Source: Prunella strophiata (Eukaryota; Chordata; Aves; Passeriformes; Prunellidae). Taken from it: a DNA stretch of 64,000 nucleotides. The position numbers were made by a program, and so were the translations under genes. The DNA is taken from assembly GCA_036583965.1 (NCBI GenBank), contig JAZBQD010000021.1, forward strand, positions 21,419,620 through 21,483,619, given 5' to 3'. This document shows, one piece after another, positions 1-40,500 of this stretch; within the stretch, counting starts at the first letter, position 1; each line of letters begins with the position of its first letter. The notes below the pieces were generated by a model. The model worked only from the letters and a program-made list of their open reading frames with translations, had not been told where the DNA came from and did not search any database.

Positions 1-29707
<29,707 letters not shown>

Positions 29708-30830
29708 GGCTCTGGCACCATTCTTATTCTCATCCCACCCAATCAAAAGAACTCTGGGAAGAAGGTTGTGATCCTTGGCAATCCCCCAAACTGCACCATG
29801 GGCATGGGGAACAAAAGAGACCTGCTGATGAGGAGGAATTTTCCTGAAGTGATTGCTGACTTTGAAGCATATCTGTTAAGATTAATCTCCTCTCCTCTGC
29901 TGATGAGGCTGGTGGCTTGTGGAGGCTACTGTGCACTCCCTCACACATGCATTCACAGCCAGAAGCAACATTCCCTTCTCCCCTTCCCCACCCTCCTTCC
30001 CCCTCAAAAAGGAACACAGCCTGGTTGGAAGAGAAGTCTGGAATTTCTAGCAGGGAAACTTTCTTCTCTCTGCAGCAAGTGAGCAGTTGCTCCTTCTTTC
30101 TGCTGTCTTTTTTTCCCTGGGGTGGGTAAGGCGTGTTGTCATTCATTTCTAGCTGGATTCCTTCAGGCATTTTCATCTGGGACTCAGATGGGGTCTTGGG
30201 GGAATGCCAGGCTGCCCTTCCTCTTTCTTCTTGTATCCCCTAGGTCTTAAGGGGCTGGAGGCTTCTTATGACCTACTCAGTGCATTATTGTATACACGCA
30301 CTTCTTAGTTATGTGCTGCATACCAAGAGCAAGTGAGGCCTTTGGAGTTCATCTGCAAACCTGGAACACAGTACAGGAGAAGAGGTGCTGGTAAGAGCTG
30401 GTAAAATTGCTTTGGTGCTGTACTTGGAAATGAAGCCCTTACACCTGAATTTTCTTTCCTTCCATCAGTAGGCACAGCCATGCAGATTCAGAGTCTTCTG
30501 TAGCTTCTCCAGAAAGTGAAGTGAGTTATGAGAGATGTAGAGATAAAAGAAGCAGCTGGTTTTCTGCCGCATACGGTTTCAAAGTCTTTCAACCTGTTAG
30601 TTGTGGTTTATGGGTAGAAAAGACACATTCAATTTTGTAGATCAGTTTTTGGGCAAGGGCTTTGCTCCTGCTGGGAGACTCATCAGAGACTATGCTGCGA
30701 AGTTGCTCTTCCTGGTTATTCCAGAACTTCTCCCCAATTTTATTTCCAGAGCCTGTTGTAGACCCCCTGGGTTCCATTTGAGTTACTTCTGACTGGGATA
30801 TTTGTGTTGTATCTGTAATATTGGCACTGA

Positions 30831-30836
30831 AATAAA
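30831..30836 (+). terminator. AP1G1: Proximal AP1G1 poly(A) signal candidate
   Basis: AATAAA 1.1 kb after the stop codon, followed within about 40 bases by a T-rich stretch (ccttttcccattttttt) that could serve as downstream element. Confidence 0.5.
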
Positions 30837-33432
30837 GACCATGCAGTTTAAAGAGACCTTTTCCCATTTTTTTACTTAGTTGATCCTTGCTCCCCTTTCA
30901 GAATTAATGTGCCAGTTCACGTTCAGACTGAAAGTAACTAAACTGTGTTTTGAACGGAAGCCAGTTGTTTGAGTATTTGGATCCAAAGATGCAAGGTCTG
31001 GTTGGTACCCCTCTGAACTCACAGAAAGCTGTGTTCAGGGATGTCCCTGCAGGAACTCCTGGGAGGTGGTGCAGTTCTGGGCAGTCTCTAGGAGGTGATG
31101 TGTAAGACAGACAAAAGCACAGTGTGACAAACGTCAGATGTGCACTGCTCTTTAGGATATGTCTTAGGTCTTCAATTTTGAGTGTACTGGTAAGCTGAAG
31201 GTTGGGCACTTCTGCTTCAGTTCTGTTCTAGGGCTTTCCAAATCATTGAGTGCTCTGAGCGCAAGTTTAGACATAGCTTCTTGTGTTCACAGAAGTGCTA
31301 ACACTGGGCTCCAGAAGTTGCCAAAAATATTGCAAGAGTGATCTACAGTGTACTTAGGGAAAACTGAAGACCTGTTCTGCCCTTGAATTGGGAGCAGGAG
31401 GCCACTGAGGGTTGTTCAGTCTAGTCTGGTCTTAACTGCATTAAGCAATATAATGTAGGACTCACACTAGTTTAAGTGCTGGTCCATGTGTAGTGGAGTA
31501 AATATATCTTCTCTTGAAGTGTATTTTTGCTGCCTTACTGATTGAACTGGTTTGGGCCTTTGGATTAGCAAAGAGCTTTTTTTCTCCTGGAACTGGCATC
31601 AGTGTAGGGTTATAAAATCTAGAAGAACAATGTATGATTTCTTTAAAATTAACTTTGGGTTGTGGTAGGGTTATGCCTTGGCCATCAGTGGAGAGATATG
31701 TCCTGTGGTTAGCTGGAAGCATCATGAAACAGGCAGTTTTGCAGGAAATGGCTGAATCAGGGTCCATTTCTGGTGCTGAGCATTTAGCTTAATCATTTTC
31801 ACTGCATTTGTGGTTATTCATTGCCCCACTAGCTCAAACTCAGTGTTGAAGACTGAGCATGTTAAATCCATACCCCAGTGAGCTCTGAGAGCATTCCCAG
31901 ATAAAAAGCTAATGGGAAGTCTTTGCCTTGGTTCCTGAACTCCTCATAAGCTCTACCATTCTCTTCACAGAGTTGTACATGATCACTCGTACTGAAAGCC
32001 AGCATGCCTCGCTCTCCCTTGGGTTTTTCTGGGAAAGAGCACTGGTACAGGAAATTAGATGGGAAGGAAGAAGAAAATGGTCTCTCGCCTGGCCAGTTTG
32101 TTGCAGCAGATTTGGGAACTGTATGTTGTCCCTCTTGTCATGCTTGTTTTCTGTCCCCTAGAGCAGCTGTCCATCTCTGGTAAGCTTGCGAGGTGAATTC
32201 TTTCTGTGTTCTTGGCTCCTTCAGCCACCCTTGCACTGTGTCTGTGGGGAAATGGGCATTTCGTCCTGTATTTGAGTCGAGTTGGAGGAGGCGATGCGTG
32301 TACCCAAAATACGTTTTGCAGGAAGCCATCCCTTGGCTATGAAGTACTCCTTTGTAGCAGCCAAACATTCCAGTTGTCCTTGAAGCTCTCCCCTCCTCAC
32401 TAAGGGATGGATGCTGACATTACACAAGAAGGAAGGCCAGGCTTCACACCTTCCCCTGTCTGCAATACCAGATAATGCTGCTTGCTCCTTGACCCCCATG
32501 TTCATTTCGAGCTCTGTGCTGCTGCTGTGGTTTTCCTCTGGAGAGTACTCGCACCTCTGAGGCACTCCAAGCATACACTGAGTCCTCTTCCCACCGGTTG
32601 AATGCAACAATTCTTACAGGTCTGGTCGTTTTCCTTGCTTCAGTGTAAGGGAGATACAAAGGCAGCAAGATACGGACTTCATGGCTAATCTTACTAGTAC
32701 CTGCATGGGAGGCATTGGAACTGGGAGACACTGGATGTCTGTTTTTCCAAGTGAATGTATTTTGAGTCAAAAAATGACAGAAATAATAGTGGCCTGAAGG
32801 GAGAGGAGACATGAAAAGGTCCTAAAAGTCAACTTTGTCCAGGTCTTGATGGCACAAAATACGGCCTTGAACAACTTATTGAAGCAATAGCAGTGAGGGG
32901 ACTGTTTTTACAGTACCTTGGATCTATAACTCAGAAGATACTGAAGCAGCTGGGAAAGGTACCAGTGCCTTGCCTAAAGCTGGTACTAGCTGTGAGCCGC
33001 AGCAGCAGTGACGCTGGTGCACTTTTATGTGTTCATTTTCTACTTGGAGGCTGTGAGGGAAGGAGCTGCTGGACTGCTTCCCTTTTAACTTTCACTCTAC
33101 TCCTGTATATTCCTTTTTCTTTCGTGATGGTGTAATTTAAATTTTACACAGAGCCCCATCCCACCTCTTTGACAGTATAGAGAAAAAAAAGGCAAACAAA
33201 AAACTGACTAAAATACAAACCCACCAAATTTAAAGTGAAAAACATGCCATTTGAGGCAGGGCACCCGTTGGCACTCAAAATTCTGGAGACCTATTTTTGA
33301 GATGTGAAAAATTTAAGTAAATGCTGAGTCATAGGTGAATGAGGAGCTTAACAGATGTAAACATTTACATGGGATGCATTAGACTTCTGCTGTGTGTATT
33401 GTCTTTTGGTTGAAACAAATTATGAAGTGACT

Positions 33433-33438
33433 AATAAA
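33433..33438 (+). terminator. AP1G1: Distal AP1G1 poly(A) signal candidate
   Basis: AATAAA 3.7 kb after the stop codon, followed by the G/T-rich ttgccttgttgctttct. It is the last such signal before the PHLPP2 promoter. Confidence 0.5.
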
Positions 33439-33999
33439 ATGAGTCAATATTCAATGATTTAAAATTGCCTTGTTGCTTTCTACCAGTACAGTGGAATAGA
33501 ATGTTTTGATTCTTAATGTTTGGCCATGGCAACGTCAGATTATGCAAAATAATAAGGCCGTGTTTTGAAAAAACTTTACAGGAAATTTTGAGACGCTTGA
33601 GCAGTTCCTGTGGAATACCATCCTGAGAGAGAGCGTGTTAGTTATGAACAGCAATGCTTGTCCAGGTGCTAGAAATGTGTGGTGGGATCTGAACACAAGG
33701 AATGTGTTTGGAGCCTGCTCTGGGAGCTCGTTAAAAGACCCCTTTCACACTCCATGTGACTCTTGGACAAGGATTGTCACCATATCTCTGTCCCCACATG
33801 TGCCTGCTTTGTGTTTATTCTAGTCACAGTCACATTTCACTAGATGACCTTTCATGTCTTTTCAAACGTGTAATTTCACTGTGGGGAAGGTGGGAGGCTT
33901 TTTTTTTTTTAATGTTGTTGATCCTGTTGAGGCAGAAGCAGTGGCTGCCCTAAAACAAATTCTTGCAAACTGTGTCATGATGATGTCGCTGGTAGATGA

Positions 34000-34007
34000 T
34001 GACGTCA
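34000..34007 (+). promoter_or_regulatory. PHLPP2: Perfect cAMP response element
   Basis: The palindrome TGACGTCA lies at the upstream edge of the PHLPP2 CpG island, about 410 bp before the proposed ATG. A degenerate half (tgatgtcg) stands some 20 bp before it. CREB/ATF factors bind this motif; use here is inferred. Confidence 0.55.
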
Positions 34008-34348
34008 CTAGTAGTGCTTGACATTATTAGTAGCAGCCACTAGTTAAGACTGGCAGAGCTTACGTGCTGGACCTGCAGGGCAGCAGGAGCATGGTGCTGT
34101 TCGGCTGTTGAGCAGCGTACCTCCAGCTGCGGGGCGCTGGTGGTGACAGACGCTGGAGCTATGCGAAGGGCGAGCGGTGACAGGTGCGTTTGCAGCGTTC
34201 ACGTGAGCTTTGCCTTCTCCCCGCCCGCCTGGCGAGCGGCTCGCACTCGGCACCTCTCGCTGGTGGAAGACACGGACACAGGCCCGGAGCTCGGGGTGCC
34301 CGCACGGAGCGGCTCCGGCGGGGGCAGCGCGGCCCGCCGCTGCCGCCC

Positions 34349-34359
34349 GGGGCGGGGCC
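34349..34359 (+). promoter_or_regulatory. PHLPP2: GC box (Sp1/KLF-type)
   Basis: GGGGCGGGGCC, 59 bp before ATG 34418, inside the CpG island. Confidence 0.5.
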
Positions 34360-34379
34360 TGGGCCGGACGGCCCGTGCG

Positions 34380-34386
34380 CTTCCGG
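34380..34386 (-). promoter_or_regulatory. PHLPP2: ETS/GABPA-type site
   Basis: CTTCCGG on the + strand, CCGGAAG on the -, a core often found at start sites of CpG-island promoters. Confidence 0.4.
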
Positions 34387-34417
34387 GGCGGCGCCGCGGG
34401 GCTCGGTCTGGCCGGCG

Positions 34418-34561
34418 ATGGGGGAGCTGGGGCCGGGTGCGGGGCCGGGTGCTGGGCCGGGGCCCAGGGAGGCGCAGGAGGCCGAGGAGGACGAGGCGGC
34501 GGCGCCGGGCGGCACACGAGGGTGCCGGGCCGGATCCCGCGGCGGCATCCGGGTGCTGAAG
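34418..34561 (+). CDS. PHLPP2: PHLPP2 coding exon 1 (proposed start)
   Basis: Residues 1-48, [15 protein letters not shown], an acidic [10 protein letters not shown] stretch, then GGIRVLK before donor gtgagg. ATG 34418 is the first in-frame ATG and has G at -3 and G at +4. Human PHLPP2 as I recall it begins MKRNGSRN; here the codon before that AAG is CTG (34556-34558), so the mammalian initiator is absent. Whether ATG 34418 or the CTG is used is inference. Confidence 0.7.
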
Positions 34562-37500
34562 GTGAGGAGGGGACCGAGGCCTCCGCCGCTCCGGGCGACT
34601 GGGGTGGGGGGAGTCGGCTGCGGGACGCCGGGGACACTTGCCCGCTGCGACCTTGGTCTTCGCCATGCCAGTGGCTGCTGCTGGTGCGGAGCGGGCCGGT
34701 GCGGGGCCGGGTCGGAGAGCAGCCGCAGGCGGTGCTGACGCTGGGTCTGGGCTGCCTTGCAGAGGAACGCGAAGCGCACCGGGAGCAGGAGCTGCCAGAG
34801 CAGGAGTCGGGTTGGTTCCCGTGAGAGGACCTGGCTGAAAGGGGACGTCGGACGAGGCTGCGTGTATGTTTATGGAAGAGATTCAGCAGCTGCGGCTCCT
34901 TCGGACTTGCGCCTGGTCCTCTGCACAGTGAACACCCAAGCCTCGGAGATCTGTGACGGAGAAGGGAGGAAAAACCTCTTTTTGCAGCTTCATGGAGACC
35001 TGGTCAGGTGAGGGCTGAGAAAGGATAAACCTGACTGAGAAATGTTTTGTATAGGTATGCGAGGCTCTTGTTCACCGTGTCTCTAGTGTCTGTTGGCAGG
35101 GCAGGTAGGGAACTGGCAGAGGTTAGTAGCCGGCAGTCAGGTACAGCCTTGAGTCATGCACTTCATAAAAATTAGATAGTGGTGAAATAGAGGTTACACA
35201 CCTCGTAGTTATGTGTTTTAACAGGGAGGGTTTGACTGTTGCTTCAGCCAGAAATATGTCCTCATTTTCTGAGTAGAGGCACCTGTTCATATATTCCTAT
35301 GTTGCATTATGTTACATTACGTTACATTACGTTAGGCGGATTTTAGCATCTGGACAACCTGATCTCTATTTAAGAGGCTGTAAACAGTTACTTTGAGTCA
35401 GCAAAAGAAGTAAGGTGCTTTCACAATTATGTCATTTAATATTTATGTGTAAGTAATTGTTTTTGCTGAGAAGAGTTGTCAGCTAAATAATTAAAGGCAG
35501 ACGGAAATTGTAGGAAGGGTTATATAAAGAAGGCTTAAGTATCAGATGCTATGTTTTATGCCAGAAGTCAATTTAGGCTGAAAATAGATGGCTCAGGGTT
35601 TAATGTACATGAACTTTATGTTGTGTGTTATGGACTCCTCTAGGTTTAGAAGCTCCCATTCAGTTTGTTAGGATTTAAACTTTGCACTGATTCTTCTGGA
35701 CTTAAGATTCAGTTACAAAATTGCCACCCCTGTTCTCAGTGGCAAATAATTGCTGCGGTCTCCTTACTTAAAGGCTAAGCAGTAGATACAATGCATTTTG
35801 AACAGAGCTAGTAGCTGGATTTTTGATAGTGAAATGAAGGTTACAGGTCGCATGTGTCCAAATCTTAAAATTGTGATGTATGTGTGCTCTGTAATGGGGT
35901 GGGAACGCTAGTGGTGGGAGATGCAGAGAGAACAGGAAGTGTTTAAAAGTGACTGTTGGAAAAGGTTATTTAGAACCATTTGCCTTACCCTGGTCAGGGT
36001 TACAGGAATTAGGGATGGATTAGTTAGAAACGCTGTATGAGAACAGATGGACACTTGAACACTGCCACTGAGGCAGCTGAAAACCTCTGTTTGTTGCTTG
36101 AAAAATTGGTAAGGAAGTTGGCATGTTTTGGACCCTAATAGTGAGCAGATTTTCCAGCATTTTTGAGGAAGAGCAGAGCCGTTCATGCAGATCATGAAAA
36201 AGGTAAAGCTTGTAGATGTGTTCAGAGAGATACATTTTGACTTTATTTAGCTTTTGAAGTGGCTTTTGCATTTGAATTCTTTTCAACCTCTCTTTTCTCG
36301 TGCTAGCTAGCTGTGCCTTTGATTTGTGGCAGATTTTGCATTGGATTAGCAAATTGGATCTGCTGCCAGCCTTTTGAAAGCAAGTACTGAGCTGTAAATT
36401 ATTACTTCCCACTCCTTTTGCCTCTTGGTATGTCTAGAACTTGGCCAAGATTTATCATAAATTTTGTGAAGAGTTCTTGGTTATGATGTGTCTGTTCCTT
36501 GTAATTCTCAGAGTGTGTTTGTCACAGAAGAGATCCTTGAAATACTTCCCACTGGAGTTGTTTTTTGGTAGGGAAGTGGGAGTTACCAGTATTGCTTCAG
36601 TAACACCTGTGTTAGCAGCAGGAAGCAGGCCTGAGTGGTATCTACTTGCATGTCCGTGGGAAGATGACAAAGTGCTCAAGATTATCCTCATGCCCTGTTG
36701 AGATAATTCCTTCCTTGAACAAACTTTACCAATTACTTTAATAATATGTTCATTATGCAATTTACTTTATTAAGTATCTGATCACATCTTACCATAACTA
36801 CGTGCGTCTCCCAGACAGCTTCTGAATTCTTCGCCCTTTTAATATCAGCAGGTGACTTTCTTGCCAGAGCATGGCAGATGTTTGTTAGCACCTGACTTGG
36901 AAGACTGAAAGCTGTATGGAAGAATAGCAGAAGCTCTTTTATGTATTCAGTCTAAATATTTGGCAATGTCCTTGTGATCTTTCTGTTTCCTCTTCAATTC
37001 TGTGATCTCAAGTCAGTTTCTGTTAGAACTTTTTCTTCTCCACAATGCACCTCAAGGGTTTTTAGCTTTCTCCTAGCCAGAATCTTTCTTTATGCTTGTA
37101 TCCCTTCATATCCAGAAATTATATCTTCCTGCAGAGGGAAGGGTTAAACAAGAATTGCACAGATGCCTTCTTTGCTCTGGATACCGCTCACAACAAAAAT
37201 TTAAGCTTCCAAGATATGAAAACTTGATCCATACTTATGGAGAGCTACAGTTGCAACAGGAATGAAACTGAAACTGTTGCTCCTTCTTTTTGGCTTTTCT
37301 GTCTCCTTAAGCCTTTGCACCTGTGCTCCTCAGAGCTGCTGTGAGCAGAGGAGGTATTCAGTCCCTGATGTGTGATACTGTTGAGGATGTCATGGGCTGT
37401 TTGTGGCAGATCGCAGATGCTGTGACAGCCGTGCGTTCTCACATGTGCCAGTGCTCAGAGCTCATTGTGTTGGGTACAGGATGAGTTTGTGCAGTTCTAA

Positions 37501-40500
37501 TGTTAGCTGATGCCAGTCTGGGTTTCACACCACATTGCTTTCTCTTGAAAGGAAAGTGTATTTTTCTAGTGCACTTTAACTGTTACTTCTGGAATCTGTC
37601 AGACTTGACCAAGTTAGTGAAGAAGTTCCATATGGAAACTGCTGTTCCATGTACAGGTTTTGATATTCCTTTTGCTGGCCTGTCCAGGGTTTTCTTAGTG
37701 AATCACGTGGGTCTTGACGAGAACTTGGACCAGTAATCCATTCCTCCAGGAGCACTCGGAGAACTGTTCCCTTTCTCAGTGTGAGCATGGTCCATAGGCA
37801 ATGGGCTGGTTTGCTCCTGGCTTTATTTACAGACCCTGTGAGTGTTGTTAGTCACATACCTGGCTCTGCCCCGGTGTTCCTTGGTCACAGGTCCACCACA
37901 CAGCAAAGTGCCAGAAGGCAGTCAGACACCCTTTCCACCGTGTCTTCATGATTGAAATACCTAACCCTGAGCTCTGCTTCCTCTGCAGAGTGGCCAGTCA
38001 TTGCCTCCTGTGACTTTTTGGGTGTAGATCTTTCTGTAAACTCAAAACTCTCTTGCCAGGTAGCGAGGTTTGAACAACTTGTGATGTTTTACAGGCAGCT
38101 TCCAGAAATCAGAAGACTTTCTGGGAAGGCTTTTGTCCTGCAGGCACTGACCAGCAAACCTAGCTGGTGCAATAGAATGAGCTACTCATGTGATTGGTTT
38201 TCAGATAGGAGTGGTGCTATGGCACTAGAGGTACATTTCTAGAGGATTGGGCTTGAATAGATATTGCCACCAATGTTCCTTTTGTACATGGCTTTCATAG
38301 AAAAGAAACAAAACCAAAGGTGTTGTGTTTGATGTCTTCAAAGAGCAAATCAGTTTGATTTATGTGGACAAGAAAGAAGATTAAGGGCTTTTCAAATTAG
38401 CATTTTGAAACCCTGCAGTATTAATTCTTGCTGAAGTATAAGATGAGAAGAAAAAAGCAGATCTCATCTCCAGAAGGGTAAGTATGGTACAATAGAGTAT
38501 CCAGCTTTTTCTGGAGGATAAGCCATAGCACTGTACCCCAGAGAGCATTGAGCAACCTGTACAACTGTGACTTATGTGCTTTTCATATGACACAAATTAT
38601 CCCTCTACTTCATTACTGTTCTTCCTGATTTCTGATGTGCAGGTAGGTAGTTCAGTGTGTACACAAAAAAGCCTCAATCCATTCACCAACCAAATAGTAA
38701 AGTTTGAGTGTTTGTTTGTTTGTTATTTTCCTTGGGAAGTCTAGGTGCAGACTACTTGATATGTTCTTTTTGTGAGTGGCACTGAAGCATTTAACATTCC
38801 TGAGCCATGGGTCACATGCTGGAAAGGCTGTTTCCTGGCAAGCATAAGGCTTTAATATCAGAAGAATAGGAGTCATGGGGTAGTCAAGGGAAACTTGGGC
38901 AATGTAGTTGGAGTTCCAGTCAAATCTCTCATATTCTTGGATTCTATGCTGAAGGGTATACAATATTTCAGGTGTACTGCATTGGAAGTCAGCATTGTTC
39001 AGTGCAATTTATTATTTATTCATTCCAGTTTCTAGTAGCTTGCCTGTTACAGGAGACAGATACACAGGTTTGTCGCTTCCAAGATTACCTCATAAAGCTC
39101 TTTTGAAAGTGTGGTGTTGTGTTCACTGGTATATGTTTCTATAGTAAAAAATATTAAGTGATAAGATAAACATCAGCTGCAGATTTGTAGATGTACTTGG
39201 CTCTGAGCTTGTAAATCTTGACAGACAGTCCTAAAAAGGGCTGAGATCCTTAATTTGAACTTAAGAAATCTCTGCAAAGAAAGAAGAATTGATGGCATTT
39301 CACTCTTTTGAACCAATCTTTTCCTGTGTCCATCTTACAAAACAGGCAAAGAAACAGCATTTTATAAGTCAGCTTTTCATGTTTATTGTGCAGGAATTCC
39401 ATCTTAGCTGACATCAGCTTATTAGTGAATAGGAGCTCCAACAGACAATTTCTGAAGAGAGAGGAAAGGGGTTATCTGATATACAGCCTTCTGGCTAGTA
39501 AGTAGATGCATTTCTGTGTAAAACAAAAATGTGGAGCAGACTTGCCCTGAACAGGCTTGGTGAGTGTTGAGCAGTAAGAACTAGTTTTCTGGGTCAGCTG
39601 CATATCAACTATATTGCCTTTTCCAGCTATGAACTTTATTTGAGAGTAATCCTTCTGGTCCAGAGGTCCTGTATGTGGAGTGAGTGTTGCAATGTATCTG
39701 CTTGAAATACTTGAGTCATTTTACTTCTTGAGATGTGTCTTGGTGACCTCCAAAGGAAGCCTGGATGACTAGGTACTTGTAAATGGTGAATGTTTTATGA
39801 AATCAGTCCTACCTTAATTGTACGATGACATTTGTAAAGCTGTCAGTAATAGTGGAAATACTCTGATATAATAATTAAAAACAATCGAAAATGTTCTTAT
39901 TCTTAAGAAGAGATCAGAAGAAGTGGAAAGGTTTGGTACATACAGCAATGAAATTTTGCCCATTAAGAAACACAGTATAAATAATGTATTCAAGTCAACA
40001 AAGTTTAGTGGAAAACAGGTCCTACCTAGCAAATTCCATCTTGATGCTTCAAAATTTCAAGCTTGGTTGCCAAAGGTATTAGTCATTCATTGCAGTAAGA
40101 TGTTGGACTGAGCTCTGACCAGCCTGTTCAAGTCATAGATGTCCCTGTCCATGGTGGAATGGTTGGAATAGATGACCTTTAAAGGCCCTTCCTACCCAAA
40201 ATGCCTGAGGTTCTGTATTCTGATGTCATGGGGAGAAAAGCAATGCACAAACCAGTAAAACACATTTGCTAATATCTTACAAACTGGAAACTATTATTCA
40301 GTATAAGCATCTTGTTTTGGGTGAGGAGCTGTTTGAAGGAAGAAATGTAAACTTGCATTGTTCAGTTTGCTCTGTTAATAACCTGTGGCTAAAAGGTAAG
40401 AGCTGAGGAGGGCATGGATGGAGGGAGTTATGGGTACTGAGAAGTTAGTGCAGCAGATTGCTCTAGATGGTTTAGCATGCAGTATTCCCTGGAAAACACT

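Larger units (their letters stand above)
29708..33460 (+). other. AP1G1: AP1G1 3' untranslated region (extent inferred)
   Basis: No exon or transposon is visible between the AP1G1 stop codon and the next CpG island. AATAAA signals occur at 30831 and 33433. I recall a multi-kilobase 3' UTR for human AP1G1, so the distal site would fit the long form, but only transcript ends would settle this. Open frames on either strand here look like chance. Confidence 0.5.
34120..34860 (+). promoter_or_regulatory. PHLPP2: CpG island covering the PHLPP2 promoter, exon 1 and intron 1
   Basis: This is the only strongly GC- and CpG-rich stretch in the window, in sharp contrast to the AT-rich flanks. It has no TATA box. 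It contains a GC box (GGGGCGGGGCC, 34349-34359) and an ETS-type CTTCCGG (34380-34386). The start site probably lies between about 34100 and 34400 but is not determined by sequence alone. Confidence 0.85.

Noticed and set aside
29730..30176. 148-codon antisense frame opposite the AP1G1 3' UTR
   Set aside because: Low-complexity Ser/Glu/Gly translation with no domain and no supporting signals.
34044..34779. Antisense open frames of 155-206 codons over the CpG island
   Set aside because: Pro/Arg/Ala-rich low-complexity translations caused by high GC and few stop codons.
34757..35011. PHLPP2 starting at TTG 34757
   Set aside because: The TTG and CAG codons are the splice acceptor (ccttgcag). 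The exon begins at 34763 and is entered by splicing from exon 1 in phase.
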